Notes: a model not told the origin generated them from the sequence alone. A stretch of DNA of 64,000 bases from Halomicrobium urmianum (GCF_020217425.1 NZ_CP084090.1:2046001-2110000), one strand, 5' to 3'; positions 18,598-27,243 are shown, counted from the stretch's first letter. Numbers and translations: made by a program.

Positions 18598-20574
18598 TCA
18601 GTCGTCGGCGGGCGCGGCGCCGCTGCCGTCTTCGGCCTGCTTCTTCGTGTGCGAGAGCTTGCCGCCGTCCGCGAGGATGCGGCGCTCGCGCTCGGAGGCG
18701 TCGAGGGTGGCGGTAGCCTCCCAGTCGTCGTTCACGCGGATGGTGAACTCCTCCTGGCCGGAGGCGACCGCGTCGGCGACGTCGGTGACGATCTCGACGT
18801 CGTCGCCCTCGTCGATCTTCTCGTAGGTCTCCTCGTCGATCTCCAGGGGCACGATGCCGAAGTTGAAGAGGTTCGCCTTGTGGATGCGGGCGAAGCTCTG
18901 GGCGAGGACGGCCTCGATGCCGAGGTACATCGGGCACAGGGCCGCGTGCTCGCGCGAGGAGCCCTGACCGTAGTTCTCGCCGGCGACCAGCAGGCCGCCG
19001 TCGGCGTCGCGGGCGCGGTCGGCGAAGGTGTCGTCGATCCGCGACAGCGTGAAGTCCGAGAGCTTGTCGATGTTCGAGCGGAACTTGAGGATGTCCGCCG
19101 TCGCCGGGATGATGTGGTCGGTGGTGATGTTGTCCTCCATCTTCAGGAGGGCCTCACCCTCGATGTCCGCTCCCAGCGGGTCCTTCAGCGGGACCTCGCC
19201 GATGTTCGGGCCCTTGATGAGCTCGTCGTCGACGGCCTCGTCGGGCGCGATGAGGTCCGAGGTGGAGCTGCCGATGTACTGGTCGGGCAGCTCGAAGCCG
19301 GGGTCCTCGAGGTCGCCCAGCTCGTCGGCCAGGTCGCGCGGGTCGACGATCTCGCCCTTGATGGCCGCGGCGGTCGCGACCTCGGGCGAGCAGAGGTAGA
19401 CGTTGTCGTCCTCGATGCCGGAGCGACCCTCGAAGTTGCGGTTGAACGTCCGCAGCGAGACGGAGTCGGAGGCGGGCACGTGGCCGATGCCGATGCAGGC
19501 CCCGCAGGTCGCCTCCGAGAAGTTGACGCCGGCGGCCATCAGCTCGGCCGTCCAGCCGTCGCGGGCCAGCATCTCGGAGGCCTGCTTGGAGCCGGGCGCG
19601 ACGATCATCTCGGTCGTCTTCGCCGTGTTCCGGCCCTCCAGCATCTTCGCGGCGGGCAGGATGTCCTCGTAGGCGCCGTTCGTACAGGAGCCGATGATGA
19701 CCTGCTCGACGTCGGTGCCGGCGACCTCGCTGACGGGCACGACGTTGTCGGGCATCGACGGCTCGGCGATGAGCGGCTCGAGCTCCGAGAGGTCGACCGT
19801 GATCTGGTCGGCGTACTCGGCGTCCTCGTCGGGCGAGAGCTCGACGTACTCGTCCTCGCGGCCGAGCCGCGAGAGGTAGTCCTCGGTCTGCTCGTCCGTC
19901 GGGAAGATCGAGGTGGTGGCACCGAGCTCCGTGCCCATGTTGGTGATCGTCGTCCGCTCGGGCACGGTCAGGTTCTCGACGCCGGGGCCGGTGTACTCCA
20001 GCACCTTGCCGACGCCGCCCTTGACGGAGAGCCGCCGGAGGAGCTCGAGGATGACATCCTTCGCGGTGGCCCACTCGGGCAGTTCGCCCTCGAGGCGGAC
20101 GTTGACGACCTCGGGCATCTCGATGTAGTAGGCGCCCCCGCCCATCGCGACGGCGACGTCGAGGCCGCCGGCGCCGATGGCCAGTTCGCCGAGCCCGCCG
20201 GGGGTCGGCGTGTGGGAGTCGGATCCGAGCATCGTCTTGCCCGGCGCCGCGAAGTTCTCCTTGTGGACGTTGTGGCAGATGCCGTTACCCGGCCGCGAGA
20301 AGTGCGCGCCGAACTTGCCGGCGGCGGAGCGGAGGAACCGGTGGTCGTCCGTGTTCTTGAAGTCGAACTGATAGGTCTGGTGGTCGCAGTACTGGGCGGC
20401 CAGTTCCGTCTGGACCTCGTCGAGGTCCAGCGCCTCGAACTGCAGCCACACCAGCGTACCCGTCGTGTCCTGCGTCAGGACCTGGTCGATCTCGATCCCG
20501 ATTTCCTCACCGGGCGTGAGCTCGCCCTCGACGAGGTGATCGTCGAGAATTTTCTCCGTGAGCGTCTGTCCCAT
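18598..20574 (-). CDS. acn: Aconitate hydratase
   Basis: A 658-residue aconitase that interconverts citrate and isocitrate in the TCA cycle. The start MGQTLTEKILDDHLVEGEL (ATG 20574) is the typical haloarchaeal N-terminus; the longer open frame to 21240 runs into the divergent dut gene. Fe-S ligands are visible in VIIGSCTNGAYED and ATCGACIGIG, and the swivel domain contains AGENYGQGSSREHAAL. A TATA-like run (GGGTATAAATCCCG, minus-strand GGGATTTATACCC, about 20598-20610) lies some 28 nt upstream, implying a leaderless mRNA. Confidence 0.95.
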   Translation of the reverse strand: MGQTLTEKILDDHLVEGELTPGEEIGIEIDQVLTQDTTGTLVWLQFEALDLDEVQTELAAQYCDHQTYQFDFKNTDDHRFLRSAAGKFGAHFSRPGNGICHNVHKENFAAPGKTMLGSDSHTPTPGGLGELAIGAGGLDVAVAMGGGAYYIEMPEVVNVRLEGELPEWATAKDVILELLRRLSVKGGVGKVLEYTGPGVENLTVPERTTITNMGTELGATTSIFPTDEQTEDYLSRLGREDEYVELSPDEDAEYADQITVDLSELEPLIAEPSMPDNVVPVSEVAGTDVEQVIIGSCTNGAYEDILPAAKMLEGRNTAKTTEMIVAPGSKQASEMLARDGWTAELMAAGVNFSEATCGACIGIGHVPASDSVSLRTFNRNFEGRSGIEDDNVYLCSPEVATAAAIKGEIVDPRDLADELGDLEDPGFELPDQYIGSSTSDLIAPDEAVDDELIKGPNIGEVPLKDPLGADIEGEALLKMEDNITTDHIIPATADILKFRSNIDKLSDFTLSRIDDTFADRARDADGGLLVAGENYGQGSSREHAALCPMYLGIEAVLAQSFARIHKANLFNFGIVPLEIDEETYEKIDEGDDVEIVTDVADAVASGQEEFTIRVNDDWEATATLDASERERRILADGGKLSHTKKQAEDGSGAAPADD

Positions 20575-20682
20575 AACGTACGTACGTGGACGGTCGCCGG
20601 GTATAAATCCCGCGTATTCGCAAACGTTGTTCGTGCAGGACTTGCGTCCGTTCCGGCGCGGGTCTCTGCGACCGTCCCGGTA

Positions 20683-20732
20683 CGGGTGGTAGCTATGGTG
20701 GTTCTCGATGCGGGTGGTAACGCCTATGGTGG
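20683..20732 (+). repeat. Direct repeats upstream of dut
   Basis: Two imperfect copies of CGGGTGGTAGCTATGGTGG lie at 20683-20701 and 20711-20732 (the second with a 3-nt longer middle), 20 bp before the dut start codon. Placement over the likely promoter suggests a regulator-binding site, but that is inference. Confidence 0.45.
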
Positions 20733-20751
20733 CCCCGTTCCGAGCGCGGGT

Positions 20752-21213
20752 ATGTTCCGAAGCGGTGCGTTCGTCGCGGAGCGACTGGGCGAGTTGCGCA
20801 GCGAGCAGGTCCAGCCCAACGGCGTCGACCTCACGCTGGAGACCGTCTACGAACAGGTCGAACCGGGCCGGATCGAGCGGAGCGACAAGACCGTCGGCGA
20901 CCGGCGAGAGCTGTCGTCGGACGGCGACGCTTACGGCCTGGAGCCCGGCGGCTACGTCGTCGAGTACGGCGAGCGGGTCGCCGTGCCCGAAGGCCACGTC
21001 GGCTTCGTCCTCCCGCGCTCGTCGCTCATGCGCAACTCCTGCATGCTGAACACGGCGGTCTGGGACGCCGGCTACGAGGGCCGCGGCGAGGGCCTGCTGC
21101 AAGTCCACCACCCGATCGAACTCGAACCGGGCGCACGCATCGCGCAGTTCGTCCTCGCCGAGGCCGGCCACGAGGACACCTACGACGGGACGTATCAGGG
21201 CGAGAACCTCTGA
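20752..21213 (+). CDS. dut: dUTP diphosphatase (dCTP deaminase-like family)
   Basis: A 153-residue protein starting MFRSGAFVAERLGELRSEQVQPNGVDLTLE. The family motifs PRSSLMRNSCMLNTAVWDAGYEGRGEGLLQVHH and RIAQFVLAEA are present. Archaeal dUTPases of this type remove diphosphate from dUTP to keep uracil out of DNA; some relatives deaminate dCTP. The short length favours dUTPase over the ~195-residue dCTP deaminase. It is divergent from acn. Confidence 0.85.
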   Translation: MFRSGAFVAERLGELRSEQVQPNGVDLTLETVYEQVEPGRIERSDKTVGDRRELSSDGDAYGLEPGGYVVEYGERVAVPEGHVGFVLPRSSLMRNSCMLNTAVWDAGYEGRGEGLLQVHHPIELEPGARIAQFVLAEAGHEDTYDGTYQGENL

Positions 21214-21251
21214 GCGTTCCCGCTCACGCCGTCCCGTCACCCAGTCAGCAC

Positions 21252-21948
21252 GGTAGTGTTCAGATTAGCTGATTCCATGCGAAGCTGAACGATTTGAGCC
21301 AGTCGTCGGCTATGTCCGCTTCGGCGTTGCTGAAGCAGTTTGAGAACGAAGATGTCCGTCGTTTTATTTCTCGAAAGACACGTTCGACACTGTTTCGATT
21401 TCCATGGCGTTCATATCTGAAATCGAGGCCGTGTCGCTGGCAGGCGTCTTTCAGCGGTGTCGCACCATCGACGAGAAAGACGGCGTCGTCGACATCGTGT
21501 TTCTCGCGGAGCTCGGTGAAGAACGCACGAGCGAGAACGTTTGTTTTCGTCGGTTCAAGCTGTGTATGGAGTAATTCGTTCGTGTCTGGATCGACGGCAG
21601 CGTACAGCCAGTAGTGCTCGTCATCGAGTTGGATCACGGTTTCGTCGACCGCGACGTGATCCGGTTCTCGCCCATCCTGGGGCTGTAGATCGGCTTTGTG
21701 AACCCAGTTGTGAACGGTTGACCGAGCGCGTTGGACACCGAATACCTCAAGAAACGAGACAGTATTCGAAAGCGAGAGTCCAGCCAGATGCAGCTGAATA
21801 CTGAGCTTCATCAGTAGTCGCGGTGTCGCTTCTCGCTCCACAAACTCTAACTCGATCTGGTCCAAACAACCGTTGAGGCGGTCGGTTTTTGGCATAGAGC
21901 ACTAAAAACCCCATCCGCCTCACCTTTCAAGCTTATCTGAACACCGCC
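21252..21948 (-). mobile_element. IS6-family insertion sequence, copy 1 (697 bp)
   Basis: The ends are GGTAGTGTTCAGATTAGCT and AGCTTATCTGAACACCGCC (inverted repeats with few mismatches). A perfect 8-bp target duplication GTCAGCAC flanks it (21244-21251 and 21949-21956). Two more copies of the same 697-bp length lie at 35303-35999 and 42829-43525. It inserted between dut and the 22-kb region. Confidence 0.95.
21260..21895 (-). CDS. IS6-family transposase
   Basis: A 211-residue DDE transposase. The catalytic residues are visible as DETVIQLDDEHYW (first Asp), FLVDGATPL (second Asp) and NSVERVFREIKRRT (Glu). An N-terminal HTH-like region (VSFLEVFGVQRARSTVHNWV) binds the inverted repeats. The frame is intact. 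It differs from copy 2 by only a couple of residues (for example ADIADD versus ADTADD; EPTKTN versus EPTRTN), implying recent transposition. Confidence 0.95.
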   Translation of the reverse strand: MPKTDRLNGCLDQIELEFVEREATPRLLMKLSIQLHLAGLSLSNTVSFLEVFGVQRARSTVHNWVHKADLQPQDGREPDHVAVDETVIQLDDEHYWLYAAVDPDTNELLHTQLEPTKTNVLARAFFTELREKHDVDDAVFLVDGATPLKDACQRHGLDFRYERHGNRNSVERVFREIKRRTSSFSNCFSNAEADIADDWLKSFSFAWNQLI

Positions 21949-21956
21949 GTCAGCAC

Positions 21957-22317
21957 AGGCAAAAGACCTAAGGTTTGTTGTGTCCTACCACACTGTGCAT
22001 CACTTCGGAGGTGATGCCACCCAGGGCAGTTCCCGTCTGAGCGAGCGCGGACGGCACGCTAGCCCGGATTCGTCAGTCTGGTCACCGGGCCGCGGCGCGC
22101 TGCTCGCGCCCGGCCCACTTTCCCGCCCCGTAGCCGGCGGTCTCGCCGCCCTGCCGGCCGGGGCGGTCCATCTGTACGTCGGCTGTAGCCGCGTCCGCGT
22201 TCGCCGCAGCGCCGGCCAGCTGCATCGCGGGCGCCGGCCGGCAGTACGCCGCGGTCTTTTCAGCCTCTGAAACGACCCATCGGTACTTACGGCGGTCGCC
22301 GGCAAACGGGAGAGCGT
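21957..22317. other. 361-bp GC-rich stretch; possible small ORF or structured RNA
   Basis: No recognised gene. A hairpin GCATCAC/GTGATGC with a 7-nt loop lies at about 21998-22014. On the minus strand a 47-codon frame (22082-22225) starting MQLAGAAANADAATADVQ has strong coding-like codon use. GC content is high throughout. I looked for RNase P and SRP RNA core motifs (GAGGAAAGUCC, the SRP helix-8 bulge) and did not find them. Confidence 0.35.
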
Positions 22318-22581
22318 ATGAGTTTCAATCACGGTATCTACGTACTCGACGGCGACGACGGGGACGAGTGGGTCACGCCCCGGCCCGTCGACGAGGTGGT
22401 GGTCGACGCCGTCGCGGCGTCGACCGATCTGGAACGGGGTGACCTCGACGCCATCGACGCCTACGCCGACCTCGACGAGGTCGCGGCGGTCGTCGCCGAC
22501 GGTGACCGCGAGTCCGTCACCTTCCCCGTGGAGGGGCACGAGGTGACGCTCACCCGCGAGGGCGACGTCTCCGTGGCGTGA
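22318..22581 (+). CDS. HalOD1-like small acidic protein
   Basis: An 87-residue acidic protein. After MSFNHGIYVLDGDDGDEWVT, the segment VVVDAVAASTDLERGDLDAIDAYADLDEVAAVV followed by FPVEGHEVTLTREGDVSV resembles the HalOD1 output domain (helix, acidic helix, then a short beta hairpin ending in GHxVTxxxxGxV). The similarity is by eye; compare the clearer HalOD1 at 12460-12720. Upstream of the methylglyoxal synthase gene by 89 bp. Confidence 0.65.
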   Translation: MSFNHGIYVLDGDDGDEWVTPRPVDEVVVDAVAASTDLERGDLDAIDAYADLDEVAAVVADGDRESVTFPVEGHEVTLTREGDVSVA

Positions 22582-22670
22582 GCGGTGGGAGACCCCTCCC
22601 GTCTGCCCGATAGCGTCGCCGCTCTGCCCCGACCGCATCACCTTTGACGGGCGCGCTCCCAGCACGCTCT

Positions 22671-23063
22671 ATGACTCGCGTCGCGCTGATCGCTCACGAC
22701 GAGAAGAAGCCCGACATCATCGACCTCGCCCAGGAGTACGAGGCGGTCCTGTCGACGTTCGACCTCGTCGGCACGGGCACCACGGGCAAGCGCATCACCG
22801 AGGAGACCGACCTGCACGTCAACCGCAAGAAGTCCGGTCCCATCGGCGGCGACACCCAGATCGGTGCCGAGGTGGCCGACGACGCGATCGACGCCATCGT
22901 CTTCCTCCGCGACCCCCTGACGGCCCAGCCCCACGAGCCGGACATCTCCGCCCTGCTGCGCATCTGCGACGTCCACGACGTCCCGCTGGCGACCACCCGC
23001 ACCGCCGCCGAGTACGTGCTCGAGGGGCTGGCGCGCGACACCGGCAACGCCGACCTGCTCTAG
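22671..23063 (+). CDS. mgsA: Methylglyoxal synthase
   Basis: A 130-residue MGS-like protein converting dihydroxyacetone phosphate to methylglyoxal. The phosphate-binding GTGTTGKRI and catalytic [13 protein letters not shown] segments (with the key Asp) are intact, as is [37 protein letters not shown]. The ATG at 22671 gives the normal length. Its stop region overlaps the 3' end of the convergent queC by 4 bp. Confidence 0.93.
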   Translation: MTRVALIAHDEKKPDIIDLAQEYEAVLSTFDLVGTGTTGKRITEETDLHVNRKKSGPIGGDTQIGAEVADDAIDAIVFLRDPLTAQPHEPDISALLRICDVHDVPLATTRTAAEYVLEGLARDTGNADLL

Positions 23064-23860
23064 TACTCCGGCCGCTCCTCGTACTCGATGGGGTCGCGCT
23101 CGTCGAGCCGCTGGAACGCCTGGAGCCGGTAGGCGCAGGCGTCGCAGGTGCCACAGGCGGGCGCCTCGGCGCGGTAGCAGCTCCATGTGTCCTCGTACGG
23201 GACGCCCAGTTCCAGCCCGCGCTCGGCGATGTCCGTCTTCGACCACTCGACGAACGGCGCTTCGATCGAAACCGCCGTGTCGGGGTGCGTGCCGACGTCG
23301 ACCACGTCCTCGAACGCCTCGAAGAAGGCGGGCCGGCAGTCGGGGTACCCGGAGAAGTCTTCGCTGTGGGCGCCGATGAACACGGCCGCACAGTCGTTGG
23401 CCTCGGCGTAGGCGACGGCCATCGACAGCAGGTTGGCGTTCCGGAAGGGGACGTAGGTGTCCGGCACCGCCTCGGCGTCGAGGTCGGCGTCCTCGACGGC
23501 CTCGTCCTCGTCGGTCAGCGACGACCCGCCGATGGCCCGGAGGTGGTCGGTCTCGACGTGGAGGAACTCCGCCGCGTCGACGTGGCCGGCCAGCGCCTCG
23601 GCGCACGCCCGCTCGCGGTCCTCGGTCCGCTGGCCGTAGCTGGTGTGCAGCAGGTACAGGTCGTCGTACCCCTGCGCCCGCGCCTCGTAGGCCGCCGTCG
23701 CGCTGTCCATCCCGCCGGAGGCCAGCACGACGGCCGCGTCTCCGCTGGAGTGCCCGTCGGTGGTGTCGGCGGCGTCGGTCTCGCCGTCCGCCGGGCCGCC
23801 GGTCGTCTCGTCGTCCGATGCGTCCGCGGTGTCGTCGGTGGTGGTGTCGTCCGTAGTCAT
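23060..23860 (-). CDS. queC: 7-cyano-7-deazaguanine synthase QueC
   Basis: A 266-residue enzyme (start ATG 23860; an ATG at 23878 is also possible). The PP-loop is [16 protein letters not shown], and the zinc site is the C-terminal [15 protein letters not shown]. QueC makes preQ0 from 7-carboxy-7-deazaguanine, on the route to archaeosine in tRNA. The first ~45 residues are an acidic Thr/Asp-rich extension absent from bacterial QueC. It is the last gene of the queD-queE-queC run. Confidence 0.93.
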   Translation of the reverse strand: MTTDDTTTDDTADASDDETTGGPADGETDAADTTDGHSSGDAAVVLASGGMDSATAAYEARAQGYDDLYLLHTSYGQRTEDRERACAEALAGHVDAAEFLHVETDHLRAIGGSSLTDEDEAVEDADLDAEAVPDTYVPFRNANLLSMAVAYAEANDCAAVFIGAHSEDFSGYPDCRPAFFEAFEDVVDVGTHPDTAVSIEAPFVEWSKTDIAERGLELGVPYEDTWSCYRAEAPACGTCDACAYRLQAFQRLDERDPIEYEERPEY

Positions 23861-23897
23861 GGTCGTGCGCTCTCGCACGCTCGTCTGGCTCGCCCGC

Positions 23898-24680
23898 TCA
23901 GGTCCCCGGCGCGTCGTTCCACAGGTCCACGTGCAGCCGGGGCGTGTACCGGTAGCCGCGCTCCGCCGCCAGCTCGGCGACGGTGCGGCGCGTCTCGTCC
24001 AGTTCCTCGCGCGTCCGCCCCTCGGGCATCAGGAGGACGTCCGCGTCGCGGACGGGGACGCTCGTCGCCTCCCGGACCCGATCGACCAGGTCCTCGATCT
24101 CCGGCAGGTCGCCCTTACCTGTGACGACGAACTTCAGCTGGAACTCGCAGTCCTCGACCAGTCCGGCGAGCGCGTCGAGGTCGAGCCGCCGCTGTTCGTG
24201 TCTGTCGGCCCACTCGCCGTCGCCCTTCGGGTCGCGCTCGGCGATCGGCGTGCTCGACGCCAGCTTCGGGCTCACGCTGGCCAGGTCGATCGGCGCGTCG
24301 CGGTGGATCGTCCCGTTTGTCTCGACGGTGGTGTGATAGCCTGCGTCGTCCAGCCGCTCCAGCAGCGCGACGCTCTCCTCGTGCACGAGGGGCTCGCCAC
24401 CCGTCAGGACGACGTGGTCCGCGTCGTGGTTCGCCACCTCGTCGACGATCTCGTCGATCCCCATCCAGGCGTGGGTCGGCTCCCAGGAGGTGTGGTAGGA
24501 GTCGCAGAACCAGCACCGGAGGTTGCAGCCGCTCGTGCGGACGAACACGCTGGGCACGCCCGCCAGCTTCCCCTCGCCCTGCAGCGAGTGGAACAGCTCG
24601 TTGATCGGCAGGCCCTCGCCCTCCGGCTCGGTCGCCGCATCGCCGTCGCCCTCCGCCTCGACGTCGCGCTCGACCGGCAT
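23898..24680 (-). CDS. queE: 7-carboxy-7-deazaguanine synthase QueE (radical SAM)
   Basis: A 260-residue radical SAM enzyme. The cluster motif is CNLRCWFCD (CxxxCxxC), preceded by INELFHSLQGEGKLAGVPSVFVRTSG and followed by VVLTGGEPLVHEE. QueE ring-contracts carboxytetrahydropterin to 7-carboxy-7-deazaguanine. The ATG at 24680 shares one base with the queD stop (TGATG), so the genes are translationally coupled; the longer open frame to 25007 is a shadow of queD. Confidence 0.94.
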   Translation of the reverse strand: MPVERDVEAEGDGDAATEPEGEGLPINELFHSLQGEGKLAGVPSVFVRTSGCNLRCWFCDSYHTSWEPTHAWMGIDEIVDEVANHDADHVVLTGGEPLVHEESVALLERLDDAGYHTTVETNGTIHRDAPIDLASVSPKLASSTPIAERDPKGDGEWADRHEQRRLDLDALAGLVEDCEFQLKFVVTGKGDLPEIEDLVDRVREATSVPVRDADVLLMPEGRTREELDETRRTVAELAAERGYRYTPRLHVDLWNDAPGT

Positions 24681-25132
24681 CACTGCCCCGCCGCGAGCTC
24701 GCTGGTCTCCCGGACGGTCACGTCGACCTCGCTGACCGTGTCGGGCAGCGCCTCGGCCAGCCGCTCCTCCAGCAGGACGGACATGACCTCGGCGGTCGGC
24801 GGGGCGTCCAGGACGACGACGGCGTCGCCGTCGCCGCTGTCCTCGAAGGCCTCGATCAGCGGGTCGCCCGCCTCCAGCAGGAAGCGGTGGTCCCAGGCGT
24901 CGATGGCGTCCGTGACCGCGCCCTTGTCGGCGATCCACCCCTCCTCGGTCAGCTCGCCGACCAGGCGCACGGTCACGGCGTAGTTGTGTCCGTGGGGCCT
25001 GCTGCACTTGCCGTCGTGGTGCATGATCCGGTGGCCCGCGCTGATGCGGATCGGCCGGTCGCCCCCGACGACCAGTTCCCGCTCGCCCGCGTCGACGAGC
25101 GACGAGTGTTCTTCGGCGACTCTATCGGTCAT
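24680..25132 (-). CDS. queD: 6-carboxy-5,6,7,8-tetrahydropterin synthase QueD
   Basis: A 150-residue PTPS-fold enzyme. The zinc and active-site residues are visible in SAGHRIMHHDGKCSRPHGHNYAV (Cys and three His) and in WDHRFLLEAGD. It makes the pterin precursor for QueE. First gene of queD-queE-queC. A TATA-like AATAATATCC (minus-strand GGATATTATT) just upstream is close to the ATG. Confidence 0.93.
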   Translation of the reverse strand: MTDRVAEEHSSLVDAGERELVVGGDRPIRISAGHRIMHHDGKCSRPHGHNYAVTVRLVGELTEEGWIADKGAVTDAIDAWDHRFLLEAGDPLIEAFEDSGDGDAVVVLDAPPTAEVMSVLLEERLAEALPDTVSEVDVTVRETSELAAGQ

Positions 25133-25226
25133 ATCTGGATATTATTGAGGGAGTAGTTAAAACGACTGGTCGATCGCCGTCTGGGGATTCCGACGGGCTC
25201 GCCGTTGCCACCGTGGCTGTCGCCGA

Positions 25227-26021
25227 TCACTCGGGCAGGTCGTCCCGCTCCAGCGGCGTCGCGGTCCGCCAGTAGTGGTCGAAGGCGTCGCCCGCCCACG
25301 ACCGGACAGCCCGGTCGTCGGTGTCCACCGAGGCCTGGAGGACGCCGTTCCCGTCGCGCAGCAGCAGGTGGACGACGTCGTCGACGACGGTCACCGCCAC
25401 TGGCACGCCCTCGTCGCGGATGCGGATCGCGGCGTTCTCGGCGTCCAGTAGCGAGGCCAGCCGCTCCCGGAGCCCGGGGTCGTCCGCCAGCGGGTCGATG
25501 GCGCTCCGGGAGAACACGCCCCGGAAGGTCCCCTCGCCGTCGGTGACCAGGTCCTCGACGACTCCGAGGCTCTGGTCGTTGAACGCGTGGGAGAACACCC
25601 GGACGTCCGACGCCGACTCGATCAGGTCGACCACGCGCTGGACCGGCGCGTCGGGCCGCGTCACGGTCGGCGTCGTGACGGTCGCGTTCGCCAGCCGCCC
25701 CAGGTCGAAGTCCATCGCGTGCGTGGGCAGGAACTCGACGACGTCGCGCAGCTCGCGCTCCGTCTCGAGTATGTCGAGCAGGTCCGTGACGCCCGAGGCC
25801 ACCAGCCGCCCGGTGGCCGTCGCCACGTACTCGCTGCCGTCCCGGCGGATCCAGGACCGCTCGTCGAGGTCGCCGAGGATCCGGCCGAGCGTCGCCTGCG
25901 ACGCGCCCGTCGCCGCGGCCAGTTCGTCGCGCGTGTGTCGCCCCTCGGCGAGCAGCTGCAGCACCTCGACCCGGTTGGCCGAGAGCGCGAGGAACTCGAT
26001 CTCCGCCAGTGCCTCGTCCAT
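25227..26021 (-). CDS. Winged-helix transcriptional regulator (haloarchaeal, DUF1724-like)
   Basis: A 264-residue protein. An N-terminal winged helix (SANRVEVLQLLAEGRHTRDELAAATGASQATLGRILGDLDERSWIRR) is followed by a C-terminal effector-like domain (VRVFSHAFNDQSLGVVEDLV...GVFSRSAID). Family resembles haloarchaeal/methanogen repressors with a C-terminal DUF1724-type domain. The ATG at 26021 is preferred over 26060. Divergent from the EamA transporter gene, a possible target. Confidence 0.8.
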   Translation of the reverse strand: MDEALAEIEFLALSANRVEVLQLLAEGRHTRDELAAATGASQATLGRILGDLDERSWIRRDGSEYVATATGRLVASGVTDLLDILETERELRDVVEFLPTHAMDFDLGRLANATVTTPTVTRPDAPVQRVVDLIESASDVRVFSHAFNDQSLGVVEDLVTDGEGTFRGVFSRSAIDPLADDPGLRERLASLLDAENAAIRIRDEGVPVAVTVVDDVVHLLLRDGNGVLQASVDTDDRAVRSWAGDAFDHYWRTATPLERDDLPE

Positions 26022-26168
26022 ACCGCCACTCGCAGCCCTCTCCGGAAACCGCTTTCGCACCGTGAAATCGTTTCACGCCGCGCAACAGCGGTGCAGCGCG
26101 AGCGGCTTGCACGCTATGTAAGAATTTCTGAACGAACTCATAACCATAGCGGCCTAAGTACGGGTAAG

Positions 26169-26243
26169 ATGACGCAACTCCGCTCTACGCCGGTGTTCTC
26201 TCTTCCGGCGTACGATGGTCAGATTAACGAGGTGAGTCCGTAA
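26169..26243 (+). CDS. Leader ORF (24 residues) ending 1 nt before transporter start
   Basis: ATG at 26169 opens MTQLRSTPVFSLPAYDGQ and the frame stops with TAA at 26241-26243, one base before the GTG (26245) of the transporter. A TATA-like ATAACCATAG lies at 26141-26150, about 25 nt upstream, so a leaderless mRNA starting at this ATG is plausible. The tight junction suggests coupled translation. Not proven to be expressed. Confidence 0.4.
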   Translation: MTQLRSTPVFSLPAYDGQINEVSP

Positions 26244-26244
26244 C

Positions 26245-27243
26245 GTGGTCGCGAAGCGCGCGCTCGCGCTGGCCCTGATCACAGCCGTCCTGTTCGGCGG
26301 GACGTTCGTCGCGGCGAAGGCGGGGCTGGAGTACTTCCCGCCGCTTTTGTTCGTCGCGCTGCGGTTCGACGTCGCGACGGTCGGTCTGGTGGCCTTCGCG
26401 GTCGCCACCCACTCCCGGGCGGCCCTCCGGCCGCGGACGTGGGGCGATCTCGCGGGCATCCTCGCGACCGGGATCTTCGCCATCGGGCTGGCCAACGCCC
26501 TGCTGTTCGTCGGCCAGCAGTACGCCACCAGCGCCGTCGGTGCGATCGTCTTCGGGCTCAATCCGATCCTGACGCCGGTGCTCGCCGCCGGCCTCCTCGC
26601 CGACGAGCGGCTCTCCCGGCGCGGCGTCGTCGGCCTCGCCCTCGGGCTGGTCGGGGTCGCGCTCGTGGTCGACCCGGACCCGGCGACGCTGTTCGCCGGC
26701 GGCGTGGGGAAGCTCCTGCTGTTCGGCGGCGCCGCCAGCGGTGCCCTCGGGAGCGTCCTCATCCGCCGGGCCGACAGCACGCTCTCCAGCACCGCCCGGA
26801 CCGCCTGGGGGCTGCCCTTCGGCGCGGCGCTGACGCACCTCCTGAGCCTGTCGGCCGGCGAGTCGGTCGCCGCCGTGACCTGGAGCCAGGAGGCGCTGCT
26901 CGCGCTGGGTTACGTCGGCCTGTTCGCCGGCGCCGTCGCCTACATCACCTACTTCGAGCTGATCGACGTCGCCGGCGCCGTCCGGGCGAACCTGGTGTTC
27001 TACGTCACGCCGGCCGTCGCCACGCTCGGGGGCTGGGCGCTGCTGGGCGAGACTGTCTCCGTGCTGACCTTCGCCGGCTTCCTGACCATCTTCGCCGGCT
27101 TCGCCGTCCTGGGTAGCGAATCGATCGACGTCCGTCGGCTGCTGGAGCGCGTCGCTCCGACCGCCGCCGACGTCCGGCCAGCGGGTGCGGCGCGCTTCGA
27201 TCACGGGTCGGACGCGGTCGGGTTCGACGGTTCCGACGACTAA
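26245..27243 (+). CDS. EamA/DMT-family transporter
   Basis: A 332-residue membrane protein with ten predicted helices in two EamA repeats. The first repeat opens ALALALITAVLFGGTFVAAKAGLEYFPPLLFVALRF; the second contains GLFAGAVAYITYFELIDVAGAVRANLVFYVTPAVATLGGW. Members export or import metabolites; the substrate is unknown. The GTG start at 26245 follows the 24-residue leader ORF by one base. The C-terminal ~40 residues form a hydrophilic tail. Confidence 0.92.
   Translation: MVAKRALALALITAVLFGGTFVAAKAGLEYFPPLLFVALRFDVATVGLVAFAVATHSRAALRPRTWGDLAGILATGIFAIGLANALLFVGQQYATSAVGAIVFGLNPILTPVLAAGLLADERLSRRGVVGLALGLVGVALVVDPDPATLFAGGVGKLLLFGGAASGALGSVLIRRADSTLSSTARTAWGLPFGAALTHLLSLSAGESVAAVTWSQEALLALGYVGLFAGAVAYITYFELIDVAGAVRANLVFYVTPAVATLGGWALLGETVSVLTFAGFLTIFAGFAVLGSESIDVRRLLERVAPTAADVRPAGAARFDHGSDAVGFDGSDD

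Noticed and set aside
21957-22317. RNase P RNA or SRP RNA gene
   Set aside because: The universally conserved core segments of either RNA were not found on either strand by eye.
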